Of a stretch of 62,591 nt of DNA, positions 1 through 8,181 are shown piece by piece. The translations under genes were made by a program, and so were the position numbers. The first letter of the stretch is position 1, and each line of letters starts with the position of its first letter. Location of the stretch: assembly GCA_927443345.1 (NCBI GenBank), contig CAKMKJ010000027.1:1-62591 (forward strand). Direction: 5' to 3'. Under the pieces are notes generated by a model, which was not told the origin of the DNA, did not search any database, and saw nothing but the letters and a program-made list of their open reading frames with translations. The stretch comes from an uncultured Anaerolineaceae bacterium. Lineage in GTDB: Bacteria; Chloroflexota; Anaerolineae; Anaerolineales; Anaerolineaceae.

Positions 1-381
1 CTTGAAGGTTTTGGCCGTGTCGCCATCAACGAGCAGGCTAAAAACGTACTACTCGCCAGTGCACAAAAAGAAATGAGCTTGAATGCGATCAAATGGGATC
101 ATTATAGCGGCATTCGCCCTGAGATCAGTATTGCACTGCAGGCTAGCGGAGCGCCAGAAGTTGAAAGCGCAGTAATTGCTGAAGGTCAAAAGGTCAGGGT
201 ACACAGTTCTTCATATGCAGGAAAAACAGGTGTGTTGACAGCTATCAATGCAGGCAAAACCACTCTGCCCAATGGATTGAGAACCGCAACAGCATCAGTG
301 CTGTTCCAGAATAATGAAAAAACGGTCGTACCGTTTTCGAATTTTGATATTATTGAAGTGGAAGATCGATTCCCCGCATAA
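1..381 (+). CDS. C-terminal part of an unidentified protein (5' end outside window)
   Basis: The reading frame is open from base 1 and ends at 381, so the true start lies upstream. The visible 126 residues contain a KOW-like stretch (GQKVRVHSSSYAGKTGVL, about residues 59-76 of the fragment) followed by a hydrophilic segment that ends in VEDRFPA. KOW-like folds bind RNA or protein, but one such stretch does not fix a function. The stop is 21 bases from the next gene, whose ribosome site (aggagg) sits in that gap, so the two are probably co-transcribed. I do not recognise the family. Confidence 0.6.
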   Translation, partial: LEGFGRVAINEQAKNVLLASAQKEMSLNAIKWDHYSGIRPEISIALQASGAPEVESAVIAEGQKVRVHSSSYAGKTGVLTAINAGKTTLPNGLRTATASVLFQNNEKTVVPFSNFDIIEVEDRFPA

Positions 382-402
382 TTTGTTTCAGGAGGATATA
401 CC

Positions 403-1002
403 ATGGCACTAAATAATTTTGATGAGGATCAATTTGACCAGGAAAGTTTTGGTGGCGGAGATTATGAACCGGAGCCTCCCAAACGAAGAGGGAATCGCAC
501 CTTCCTGATTGCCATCGCTATCGTCGGCATCATCTTTGTGATTGCCTTAATCTTGTTGTTGCTTGTGGCACCAAAATTGTTGGCCGACCAGCGCCTTGCC
601 CAGCAGGAACAGGCTGCCCAGATCAATGCGGCCAATACGGCCACAGCCATGTACGCCACATCAATGGCGCAGTTGGCACAAGCCACCAAAACACCAACCA
701 AGACTGTCGTCGCAGCGGCTGGAGGAGCAGCACCTACCAAAACACCAGTGGTCGTGATTCAACAGAATACGCCCATGGGTGCCGGCGGCTCGGGTCTTTC
801 AGCCTCGGAGCTGGCCACGGTTTCAGCTCTGCAAACTGAGATGGCCGGACGCGGCGTATCAGGCACTCCTGGCGTTTCAGCTACGGCGCTGCCCTCCGCT
901 GGTTTTGCGGATGACGTGGGCTTGCCAATGATGGCTGGTTTGGCGATCATCCTTGTGGCTGTCATCGTTCTCAGCCGCAGACTCAGAACGAACACCAGAT
1001 AA
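403..1002 (+). CDS. Thr/Pro-rich membrane protein with LPSAGF sorting-signal-like tail
   Basis: This 199-residue protein has an acidic N-terminus, a strong membrane segment at about residues 33-56, an Ala/Gln-rich helix, a low-complexity linker with repeated TKTP motifs, and a C-terminus laid out like a cell-wall sorting signal: LPSAGF at about 165-170, a hydrophobic stretch, then RRLRTNTR. Classical sortase substrates carry LPxTG plus a hydrophobic helix and basic tail; here Ala replaces Thr. The start is supported by aggagg eight bases upstream. It follows the partial gene closely and is itself followed by a strong hairpin. A sortase-domain protein is encoded at 52.5-55.9 kb. Surface anchoring is inference; it could also simply be a two-pass membrane protein. 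Confidence 0.7.
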   Translation: MALNNFDEDQFDQESFGGGDYEPEPPKRRGNRTFLIAIAIVGIIFVIALILLLLVAPKLLADQRLAQQEQAAQINAANTATAMYATSMAQLAQATKTPTKTVVAAAGGAAPTKTPVVVIQQNTPMGAGGSGLSASELATVSALQTEMAGRGVSGTPGVSATALPSAGFADDVGLPMMAGLAIILVAVIVLSRRLRTNTR

Positions 1003-1023
1003 TCAAACTATCCTTATAGTAGA

Positions 1024-1062
1024 GCAACTCTCCGAATTCTATAAAAGAATCCGGAGAGTTGC
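1024..1062 (+). terminator. Hairpin after the LPSAGF protein
   Basis: Two 17-base arms (1024-1040 and 1046-1062) pair with one mismatch around a five-base loop and are followed by gtttaaaa. It lies 22 bases after the stop of the upstream gene. The U-run is weak, so termination is likely but not certain. Confidence 0.6.
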
Positions 1063-1102
1063 GTTTAAAAGAAGCTTTACAGTTTCCAGCGTTAAAAGAG
1101 AA

Positions 1103-1130
1103 TCCCCCGCGGTTTACGAATCGCGGGGGA
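1103..1130 (-). terminator. Terminator of the phosphohexomutase gene
   Basis: The nine-base arms TCCCCCGCG/CGCGGGGGA surround a ten-base loop. Read on the minus strand the stem is followed by TTCTCTTTT, and it sits 30 bases after the stop of the minus-strand mutase gene. It fits an intrinsic terminator in that direction. Confidence 0.65.
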
Positions 1131-1159
1131 CTATGATAACGCAAGATTATCCTCGTTGA

Positions 1160-2620
1160 TTACGATACGCTTGCAGCAACCGTTTCGCCGTACTTGAGCA
1201 GTTCCTTGACCATTGCCTCTGAACGGCCTTCTGCGTACACGCGCAGCACGGGTTCGGTACCTGAGGGTCTGATCAACAACCATGAATCATCTGCAAAAAT
1301 GTATTTCACGCCGTCCATTTTTGAAATTTCGATGATCCGTTCGCCGCCAATTTCGGCAGGATGATCATTCTCAAGCTTTTCGACCATGATTTTCTTTTCC
1401 ACGGGATGTTTGAGTCGCAGGTCCGTACGTTCATAATAAACAGGGCCTACTTCTTTCTGAAGGTCTTCAACCATTTCGTAGAGTGACGTTTTGGCCATGG
1501 CGACCATTTCAATCAACAGCAATCCCATCAAAATGCCGTCGCCTTCGGGGATGTGTCCGCTGAAGGAGATGCCGCCGGATTCTTCACCGCCGATTAATAC
1601 ATTTTCATTCATCATGTAATCAGAAATATGGTTAAAGCCAACCGGGGTTTCACGCAGGGTCAGGTTGTATTTTTTTGCCAATCGGTCGATCATGCGCGTA
1701 GTCGAGACTGTGCGCACCACGCTACCGGTCATGCCGCGTTTTTCCACCAGATGGCGCAGCGCTAATGCCATGATCTTGTGCGGATCAACGAAGTTGCCGT
1801 GTTCATCCATGGCACCAATGCGGTCTGCATCACCGTCAGTGGCTAAACCGAAACAACCCATGCCGGCTCCGATGGCGCCGGCTAACGGACGCAAGTAGAT
1901 GCCAATGGGTTCGGGATGTACACCGCCAAAGCCGGGGTTCATCTCGCCGCGGATTTCAGCGATTTCGCAGCCAGACCCTTGCAGGATGCCTTTGATCACA
2001 CCACGGCCAGAACCGAACATTGAATCGACCACAAAATTCTGGGGGTTTTCGGCGATTGCATCAAAATTAATCAGTGTGCGCAGGTGTTCATAATAAGCCG
2101 GAATGGGATTGAACTTGTAAATCAGATTTTGGGCGCGTGCTTGGTCAAAATCCATCAGGTTGGGGCCGCGGCCTTGCTGTTCGTTGTCGTTTAAATACAC
2201 CTCTACACGGCGGCATTGTTCTGGCAGAGCTGAACCGCCATAAGCGGATTTAAGCTTAACGCCGTTGTAGCGCGGGGCATTGTGTGAGGCGGTGATCATC
2301 ACACCGCCGATGGCATTGAGATTGCGCACGGCGTGTGAAATCACCGGGGTGGGGGCGTCGGATTGGGTCAGGTATACAGTAAAACCGTTGGCTGCCAACA
2401 CGCGGGCAACCTCGGCGGCGTAGCGGTCTGATAAAAAGCGGGTGTCAAAGCCCACCACCATCTTGCGCGGATCGGGAGCATGCTCCAAAACCTTGCCGTT
2501 CGTCCAGGTGTCTGAAGCCACCGCATCGGCGATGGCTTGCGAAAGCTGCCTTAAGTTATGAAAAGTAAAGGTGTCAGAGATAACTGCTCGCCAGCCATCA
2601 GTTCCAAAATGGATCGTCAT
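1160..2620 (-). CDS. Phosphoglucomutase/phosphomannomutase family protein
   Basis: This cytoplasmic alpha-D-phosphohexomutase interconverts hexose 6- and 1-phosphates for glycan precursor or glycogen metabolism. At 486 residues it has the family's usual length. Visible landmarks are the phosphoserine loop TASHN (Ser112), the metal-binding loop DGDADRIG (about residue 262), the sugar-binding GGEESGG region, and the C-terminal phosphate-binding loop RPSGTEP. The start ATG is backed by gagaaaatc just upstream. It is transcribed alone and ends at a strong hairpin. Motifs cannot separate glucose from mannose or glucosamine specificity, so no gene symbol is given. Confidence 0.93.
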   Translation of the reverse strand: MTIHFGTDGWRAVISDTFTFHNLRQLSQAIADAVASDTWTNGKVLEHAPDPRKMVVGFDTRFLSDRYAAEVARVLAANGFTVYLTQSDAPTPVISHAVRNLNAIGGVMITASHNAPRYNGVKLKSAYGGSALPEQCRRVEVYLNDNEQQGRGPNLMDFDQARAQNLIYKFNPIPAYYEHLRTLINFDAIAENPQNFVVDSMFGSGRGVIKGILQGSGCEIAEIRGEMNPGFGGVHPEPIGIYLRPLAGAIGAGMGCFGLATDGDADRIGAMDEHGNFVDPHKIMALALRHLVEKRGMTGSVVRTVSTTRMIDRLAKKYNLTLRETPVGFNHISDYMMNENVLIGGEESGGISFSGHIPEGDGILMGLLLIEMVAMAKTSLYEMVEDLQKEVGPVYYERTDLRLKHPVEKKIMVEKLENDHPAEIGGERIIEISKMDGVKYIFADDSWLLIRPSGTEPVLRVYAEGRSEAMVKELLKYGETVAASVS

Positions 2621-2682
2621 TGATTTTCTCCAAAATTTAAAATAATGAAACCTGATTAAAAATCCAGGTTTCGATGATTACA

Positions 2683-3870
2683 TTATTGTTCAAATAATAA
2701 ATAGATGATACTGATCCAGCCTTCGCGGCCATCTTCAACGCGAACTTGTGCCCATTTGTTGTCTTCGGAAAATGAAAGCACCTGGACAGGTCTTTCGTAG
2801 CCAATTGCAAGAGCAATTTTTGGGCAGCGAACATCATCAACACAAGGACCTTCTCTCAAGTAAACCCCTAATGGTTCATTGATCGTTGCCCATACTGCAA
2901 CAGGTTTCGGAGTGTTGGTGATTGTGGGGGTGCGGGTTGGTACCAGTGTATTGGTAGCCGTGGCATTTGCAGGGATGGGCACAGTGGCAGTAGGTGGTTT
3001 TGGTGTTTCTGTGTATTGCGCCACACCGGGATTCTTCAAAGTGGGGGTTGCAGAAACTGCAGATGGGCTGCTGCCGTTGGATAATTCCGTTTTTATGGCA
3101 CTGGACATGATCAGCGTGTAGGCTGTCGCACCCAACAGAATCGCGGTCAGCAGATATCCAAAAAAGGTGAAGGGTCTCAATTTTAAAAACGCCAGCACGA
3201 TCGCGCCTATTAAGATCACCAGCAGAATATTGATACCGGCTGTGCGCAGGGCGGGTAAAAAGAATTGAGGCATTTTGCTGGCGAGACCGAATCCGGCCAC
3301 CCCGATGGGGATGTAAACTTCATAGGCCAGGGCAACGCTGGCCACCAGTGAACGCTGCTTGGGCACACGCACGGTCAGATAAATGGCAAGCACAGTACCA
3401 ACTGCCAACAGGATTAGGTCGGGAATCGAAACACTGGTGTGAAAGAGTGCCTGGTTGGGATAAAAATCGGGGATCAATTTTGAGATCCATCCGCTGAGCA
3501 AACAGCCGATAAAGACGAAGGCCGAGCCAATGGCCAGACCGCCCAGAGATTGACCGAAGAATTTGAAAGACCCTACCGCAGTGGATAATCCCAGACCGAC
3601 CAGAGGAGCCATGAATGGTGCCAGCAGGGCAGCCAGAATGTAAATAGCAGGATGATCCAATAGAATGGCAGCGCCTAAAACGACTGCACACAAGAGTGAA
3701 AAAAGGTAATAGTCGATTGCAGGAACCAAACGGCTGGCAATTTCGTTAACATAAATAGCGCGTTCCGTGCGGCCTGACGGAACGATCACACGCCGCGTTC
3801 TGCGGCGGCGCGATTCGTTAATGTGACTGGAGGGTTCCAGCGGAACTTGCTCTTCAGGAATTTGATCCAT
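2683..3870 (-). CDS. DUF389 membrane protein with C-terminal SH3-like domain
   Basis: Of 395 residues, about 50-255 form a hydrophobic block of several membrane helices with the Pro/Gly-rich ALLAPFMAPLVGLGL motif typical of the DUF389 family. A Thr/Pro-rich linker with repeated TxTxTP motifs follows (about 275-325). The last 70 residues look like a bacterial SH3 domain (GVYLREGPC, then WAQVRVEDGREGWIS). DUF389 proteins have no settled function. The SH3 part after a linker should lie outside the membrane, where it could bind cell wall or another surface polymer (inference). Two Cys in the SH3 domain (CVDDVRC) could form a disulfide. Confidence 0.8.
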   Translation of the reverse strand: MDQIPEEQVPLEPSSHINESRRRRTRRVIVPSGRTERAIYVNEIASRLVPAIDYYLFSLLCAVVLGAAILLDHPAIYILAALLAPFMAPLVGLGLSTAVGSFKFFGQSLGGLAIGSAFVFIGCLLSGWISKLIPDFYPNQALFHTSVSIPDLILLAVGTVLAIYLTVRVPKQRSLVASVALAYEVYIPIGVAGFGLASKMPQFFLPALRTAGINILLVILIGAIVLAFLKLRPFTFFGYLLTAILLGATAYTLIMSSAIKTELSNGSSPSAVSATPTLKNPGVAQYTETPKPPTATVPIPANATATNTLVPTRTPTITNTPKPVAVWATINEPLGVYLREGPCVDDVRCPKIALAIGYERPVQVLSFSEDNKWAQVRVEDGREGWISIIYLLFEQ

Positions 3871-4038
3871 TAGGTTTATGTGTTAAACTTTTAGATGATG
3901 AACCCGCCATTTGGTAGAACTGGCAGGAAGTTCAACTTGATCAATCCACAAATTTGTAAGTGCGACAAAGGTATTATTCTCTAACATCTACCTATTATAA
4001 TACATCCAACAAATACAGTAAGCCGGGCTGCCAATCTT

Positions 4039-5031
4039 ATGAAAAAACCACACATCCTCACCATTTCATCACTTCTAGTGATCCTAATATTGCTATTAGG
4101 CGTTTCTGGTTGTGCTGATCGTCCTACGCCGACCCCCGAAGTGCCTGCCAGTTCACCCACCCCTGAATTTACGCCTACAGCTACACAAGCGCCTTCACGC
4201 ATCGTCTTGTTTGACCCTGCCGCACAAGCCAATTCAGCAGCGGTCACAGTTATTAATGACTTTGCCGTGGCAAACAGCCTGGTTTTTGAAACCTGGACGG
4301 ACCTTGCAGGCGATTTGACCGGTCTCAAAATCATGGTGGTTTTTAGTGGTCTGGATAATCTGGCTGAAGTGGCGGCGGGTAACCCTCAGACCCAATTCAT
4401 CACCACAACGCAGAACGCTGCCCCGTCAGCCAATATCAGCACACTGGCGGCAAACCCGGTGCATCTTGCTTTCATGGCTGGCTACCTGGCTGCCATGACT
4501 TCGAAAGAATGGCGTGCAGGTGCCCTGATTTCTGACCCCCAGAATGTTGGTCTGGCAGATGCTTTCACCCGCGGCGGAGAATATCTTTGCGGACGCTGCA
4601 CCCCCAAGCTAGGCCCCATTTTGTTCTATCCGGTGACCTATACCTTGGAAGGTGCGAATGATGCTTTTGCCTGGCGGACGCTGGCTCAGACCATGTGGTC
4701 AGAAACCTATGCCAATTCAGTTTATATTGACACTGCCGCGGATTTCACGGAAGTGCTGGATGTGTTTACCGACAAGGTTTTATTCAGCAGCAACCTGGCT
4801 TCGGCCAATCTTGCCAGTTATGATGCCATCCTCGGCGGGGATGTGACCTCCACCTTACAGACCGCCCTGCCAGAATTGTTGGCTGGTGGCGGCGGCAAGA
4901 CTTACAACGCCCGCGTCGGTCTGCAGGTCATCAACAACCCTGATGTTGTGTCTGAAGCCAAACAAGCCCGCTTCAATGAAGCTGCTCAGGCTTTGGCTGA
5001 CAACATGATTATTCCGCTGAGAGTTCCATAG
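4039..5031 (+). CDS. BMP/PnrA-like substrate-binding lipoprotein
   Basis: The 330-residue product starts with a lipoprotein signal (lipobox LGVSGC, Cys at about residue 27) and a short Thr/Pro-rich linker. The rest resembles the basic membrane protein (BMP/PnrA) family of periplasmic-type binding proteins, which serve nucleoside or other ABC importers: VVFSGLDNLAEVAAGNP, then HLAFMAGYLAAMTS and the strand-helix alternation of a two-lobed receptor. No permease or ATPase gene is adjacent, so it either works with a distant transporter or acts as a sensor. Two hairpins follow the stop. Confidence 0.75.
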   Translation: MKKPHILTISSLLVILILLLGVSGCADRPTPTPEVPASSPTPEFTPTATQAPSRIVLFDPAAQANSAAVTVINDFAVANSLVFETWTDLAGDLTGLKIMVVFSGLDNLAEVAAGNPQTQFITTTQNAAPSANISTLAANPVHLAFMAGYLAAMTSKEWRAGALISDPQNVGLADAFTRGGEYLCGRCTPKLGPILFYPVTYTLEGANDAFAWRTLAQTMWSETYANSVYIDTAADFTEVLDVFTDKVLFSSNLASANLASYDAILGGDVTSTLQTALPELLAGGGGKTYNARVGLQVINNPDVVSEAKQARFNEAAQALADNMIIPLRVP

Positions 5032-5044
5032 CTTTTTTCAGAAA

Positions 5045-5068
5045 CGGGAGTTTGGTTTAGCACTCCCG
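5045..5068 (+). terminator. Hairpin after the BMP lipoprotein gene
   Basis: CGGGAGT and ACTCCCG arms enclose a ten-base loop, 14 bases after the stop. There is no clear U-run, so this may be only part of the termination region. Confidence 0.4.
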
Positions 5069-5112
5069 ATTCTTGCCCTAATTGATGAAAATTAATAACG
5101 AAAATAGTGCAA

Positions 5113-5150
5113 AGTCTCGAATTCAAGAGCAAAAGAATTCGGGACTATTT
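5113..5150. terminator. Probable bidirectional terminator between convergent genes
   Basis: The arms AGTCTCGAATTC (5113-5124) and GAATTCGGGACT (5135-5146) pair with one wobble. On the plus strand attttatt follows. The minus-strand sugar transferase stops at 5150, so this element can serve both converging genes. Confidence 0.6.
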
Positions 5151-5779
5151 TATTCGTTGTCGCCCATGAACTCTGGGGCGGTGGCGCTTCCCGGCGCATT
5201 GATGGATTCACGCTTGAAGACTTTTTTCACGGTCATCAAAAGAATCTTGATATCCAGCCAAAAAGATCGGTTGTCTACGTACCAGACATCCAGCTTGAAC
5301 TTTTCTTCCCATGAGATTGCGTTGCGTCCGTTTACCTGCGCCCAGCCTGTGATGCCGGGCAGCACCTCATGGCGGCGCGCCTGCTCAGGCGAGTAACGCT
5401 CGAGATATGCCACCAACAACGGACGCGGTCCGACCAGGCTCATTTGACCCAGCAGTACGTTAATCAGTTCGGGCAGCTCATCCAGGCTGCTGGCGCGCAG
5501 GAACTTGCCGAATTTCGTCAAACGCTTTTCATCGGGCAGGGGGTTGCCCTGTGCGTCAACCAGATTGCGCATGCTGCGGAACTTGAAGAGTTTGAAGAGT
5601 TTGCCGCGATACCCGGGCCGCACCTGCGCGAAAATCACCGGTCCGCCGAGGTTGATCCACACCAGCACCATCAGGATCAAGATCACAGTCGAGAGTACGA
5701 TTAACCCCACAAGGCTGACCAAAAAGTCAAACAGTCGTTTGGATATTGGTATTGTTTTTGTGGTTTGATTAATTGGCAT
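5150..5779 (-). CDS. Sugar-1-phosphate transferase to lipid carrier (bacterial sugar transferase family)
   Basis: This family moves a sugar-1-phosphate from a nucleotide sugar to undecaprenyl phosphate, the first membrane step of polysaccharide assembly. The 209-residue size is that of the small monotopic type (PglC/WcaJ catalytic core). Visible marks are one N-terminal hydrophobic segment (about 15-40), KLFKFRSM, the conserved SLDELPELINVLLGQMSLVGPRP region (quoted here by its core DELPEL) and GITGWAQVNGRN. No other polysaccharide genes are adjacent. The start ATG at 5779 is the first in frame. The donor sugar cannot be told. Confidence 0.9.
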   Translation of the reverse strand: MPINQTTKTIPISKRLFDFLVSLVGLIVLSTVILILMVLVWINLGGPVIFAQVRPGYRGKLFKLFKFRSMRNLVDAQGNPLPDEKRLTKFGKFLRASSLDELPELINVLLGQMSLVGPRPLLVAYLERYSPEQARRHEVLPGITGWAQVNGRNAISWEEKFKLDVWYVDNRSFWLDIKILLMTVKKVFKRESINAPGSATAPEFMGDNE

Positions 5780-5838
5780 ACATTCATTTTACCAAATCGT
5801 GATAATTCCGTCTTGCGAGTCACGTCATTAGATTGAGA

Positions 5839-5844
5839 TATAAT
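5839..5844 (+). promoter_or_regulatory. Candidate -10 element for trpS
   Basis: A perfect TATAAT lies 46 bases before the trpS start. No convincing -35 hexamer is seen at 16-18 bases. Confidence 0.4.
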
Positions 5845-5890
5845 TTAGCGAAGAACAAGTTAAAAACTCAATGATTTGTGAAAGGCACTT

Positions 5891-6880
5891 ATGACAAAAA
5901 AAGGTAGAGTTTTCTCAGGCGCCCGTCCCACCGGACGGCAGCACATCGGCAACTATCTCGGCGCAATTAAGAATTATGTAGACATGCAGGAAGATTACGA
6001 CTGTGTTTACTGCATCGTGGATCTGCATGCCCTGACCACCCTTGAAACCACCAGGGACCTGCGCCAGAATACGCTTGAGATGGCCTGGGATTGGCTCGCC
6101 GCAGGTATGGACCCCGCGAAATCGATCATTTTTGTCCAATCAATGGTGAAGCAAGTCACTGAATTGCATACCATTCTTTCAATGGTTACTCCGCTGGGTA
6201 AGTTAACTGATTTGCCCACCTTCAAAGAAAAAGTACGCGACCATCCCCACAATGTGAATTATGGTTTGGTGGGTTATCCGGTGCTGCAGGCAGCAGATAT
6301 TACCCTGTATAAATCCAATTTTGTGCCTGTTGGGATTGACCAGGTGCCCCATATTGAGTTTACGCGTGAATGTGTCCGTTCATTCAATTACCAATACAAC
6401 TCCAATGTCTTAGTTGAACCGCAAGCAAAGATCACACAGTTTCCCAAGATCTTGGGCACCGACGGCGTCAACAAGATGAGCAAGAGTCTCAACAATGATA
6501 TTGAGCTTGCCGCCACCGCGGATGAGACCTCTGCCATTATCATGAAGATGGTCACCGATCCGCAGCGCCTGCGCCGCACCGACCCCGGCAACCCTGATGT
6601 CTGCAATGTGTTCACGCTGCACAAGGTTTTCAGCCAGCCAGACGAAGTTGAAAACATCAACGTGGAATGTCGCACTGCCGGCATCGGCTGTGTGGACTGC
6701 AAGAAATTGCTGACCAAAAACATGAACGACTATTTTGCTCCCCTGCGTGCCAAACGCGAGGAATTTGCTAAAGACGAATCTGGCACCTGGGATATGCTGC
6801 GCGACGGCGCCAAACGCGCTGAAGTGATCGCCGAAGCCACCATGGCTGAAGTCCGCGCCGCGGTGGGTTTGCCGAAATAG
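5891..6880 (+). CDS. trpS: Tryptophan--tRNA ligase with a Cys cluster
   Basis: The enzyme charges tRNA(Trp) in the cytoplasm. Its 329 residues carry both class I signatures: HIGN (18-21) and KMSKS (195-199). An added feature is four Cys at 238, 260, 267 and 270, giving C-x21-C-x6-C-x2-C. From memory, the Thermotoga maritima enzyme holds a [4Fe-4S] cluster on a nearly identical C-x22-C-x6-C-x2-C motif, so this enzyme likely binds one too (inference from family knowledge). It is followed by two palindromes and then dtd, which also protects tRNA charging quality. Confidence 0.97.
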   Translation: MTKKGRVFSGARPTGRQHIGNYLGAIKNYVDMQEDYDCVYCIVDLHALTTLETTRDLRQNTLEMAWDWLAAGMDPAKSIIFVQSMVKQVTELHTILSMVTPLGKLTDLPTFKEKVRDHPHNVNYGLVGYPVLQAADITLYKSNFVPVGIDQVPHIEFTRECVRSFNYQYNSNVLVEPQAKITQFPKILGTDGVNKMSKSLNNDIELAATADETSAIIMKMVTDPQRLRRTDPGNPDVCNVFTLHKVFSQPDEVENINVECRTAGIGCVDCKKLLTKNMNDYFAPLRAKREEFAKDESGTWDMLRDGAKRAEVIAEATMAEVRAAVGLPK

Positions 6881-6890
6881 TGTCGATCAA

Positions 6891-6971
6891 GACCCCAGGG
6901 GACTTTAAGTCCCCTGGGGTCTATTTCAACAACAACCCCCAGACACCGGGGAACTGAAAGTTCCCCGGTGT
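6891..6971. repeat. Two back-to-back palindromes between trpS and dtd
   Basis: The first, 6891-6921, is a perfect inverted repeat of 15 bases per arm around a single base. The second, 6943-6971, has perfect 13-base arms around gaa. Both are GC-rich at the base and have aagt/gaactt-like centres. Neither has a clean U-run. They can terminate trpS, or they may be members of an intergenic palindrome family. Confidence 0.75.
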
Positions 6972-6990
6972 TCCCAAACACGAGTGGCTT

Positions 6991-7428
6991 ATGCGCGCAA
7001 TCATTCAAAGAGTCAATTTTGGTCAGGTAACCATCGGCGGCAAGACCGTCGCGGATATTCAATCCGGGATGGTGATTCTGCTGGGCATCGGTCACGGGGA
7101 TGATCAAGCCAAAGCCGCGCAGATGGTTAAGAAAATTGCCCAATTACGCATTTTTGAAGACGAAAACGAAAAGATGAACCTCTCGCTGCTGGATGTCAAA
7201 GGCTCTGCCATTGTGGTTTCGCAGTTCACTTTATATGCCGATACACGCAAAGGCAACCGGCCTTCATTCACTGATGCTGCGCCGCCAGACCTGGCCAGCC
7301 CGCTGGTTGATTATTTTGTGGATGAGTTGCGCAAATTGGGGGTTCCTGTGCAGACCGGTGAATTTGGCGCACACATGGTTGTGCATCTGCAAAACGACGG
7401 ACCTGTTACCATCTCACTTGAAATGTAA
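6991..7428 (+). CDS. dtd: D-aminoacyl-tRNA deacylase
   Basis: The protein removes D-amino acids wrongly attached to tRNAs. At 145 residues it has the normal length and shows both family motifs: SQFTLYAD around residue 78 and the Gly-cisPro-bearing GPVTIS near the C-terminus. The start MRAIIQRV is standard for the family. It lies downstream of trpS and converges on the PyrD-like gene with a 3-base gap. No obvious ribosome site precedes it apart from a weak gagtgg. Confidence 0.95.
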   Translation: MRAIIQRVNFGQVTIGGKTVADIQSGMVILLGIGHGDDQAKAAQMVKKIAQLRIFEDENEKMNLSLLDVKGSAIVVSQFTLYADTRKGNRPSFTDAAPPDLASPLVDYFVDELRKLGVPVQTGEFGAHMVVHLQNDGPVTISLEM

Positions 7429-7431
7429 TCC

Positions 7432-8181
7432 CTAAAACTTCCACGTCCATGCGTCCACCTGGACGGCGGCAGCGCCGACCTCAAGGGATGCTTCACCATG
7501 TGCTTTGGAAAATATCCCACAGCCGGCGATCAGCGGAAGGTTAAGGCCGCGCAGCCTGTGCAAGGCTGCCATCATCTGCGGATGAAGTGAAGGCCCATAC
7601 AAGCGGCCTTGTCTGCACTTGCCTTCTTGCATCATCATTCCGCGTGGTGCAGAGATCACCACACCATCAGCACCCAAACTGGCAATCTTTTCGATAAAGG
7701 CGGGCTCAGCACGGTCAACGGGAACACACACAAAGAAGGGCAGTTCACCCAAAGCTGATGCCACCAACTCAAACTGACTTTTGGCGCTGGCGTCGGGGGG
7801 CAGGCTTAGTTCCACAGCCGCGATGGATTGAGTCTCTTCTAGCAGCCTGATCATGGTTTGTACTTCATAAGGGGTGGTCACCAACAAATGGACCCACAAC
7901 GGTACTGGCAGGTTGCTCCACTTTTTGGCGTAAGTTTTGAGCACATTCTTCATCCCCGGGTTGGGAGAGCCGGAGTGCAGCATGAAGCCGCCGGGATACG
8001 ACAGAACACTGCGGGTCAGCGATGGGGATCGCGGCAGCAGGCTGATCGGGTTGGTTACAAACGCTCCCATCGGGATGGATAAATCATTGGTGTGCTGAGG
8101 CAGGTAACCGCCAAAGCCGGCAGCGTTCATCCATGGGGAGTTAAGTCCCAGTTCGTAATAATGGTTATCCAAGGCTGCCAT
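7432..8181 (-). CDS. Dihydroorotate dehydrogenase-like flavoprotein, divergent
   Basis: The product (249 residues from the chosen start) has the barrel pattern of class 1B PyrD. Seen are LNSPWMNAAGFGGY near the N-terminus, GADGVVISAPRG, GRLYGPSLHP (like GGLSGPALKP in PyrD) and PLIAGCGI with a following phosphate-binding stretch. The NISCPN motif that surrounds substrate in PyrD is replaced by ELSLPPD, and it is about 55 residues shorter than usual. The start at 8181 (MAALDNHYY) is chosen because homologous sequence begins there; it overlaps the upstream PyrK-like gene by 17 bases, suggesting translational coupling. It may use a substrate other than dihydroorotate, or be decaying. Confidence 0.7.
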   Translation of the reverse strand: MAALDNHYYELGLNSPWMNAAGFGGYLPQHTNDLSIPMGAFVTNPISLLPRSPSLTRSVLSYPGGFMLHSGSPNPGMKNVLKTYAKKWSNLPVPLWVHLLVTTPYEVQTMIRLLEETQSIAAVELSLPPDASAKSQFELVASALGELPFFVCVPVDRAEPAFIEKIASLGADGVVISAPRGMMMQEGKCRQGRLYGPSLHPQMMAALHRLRGLNLPLIAGCGIFSKAHGEASLEVGAAAVQVDAWTWKF

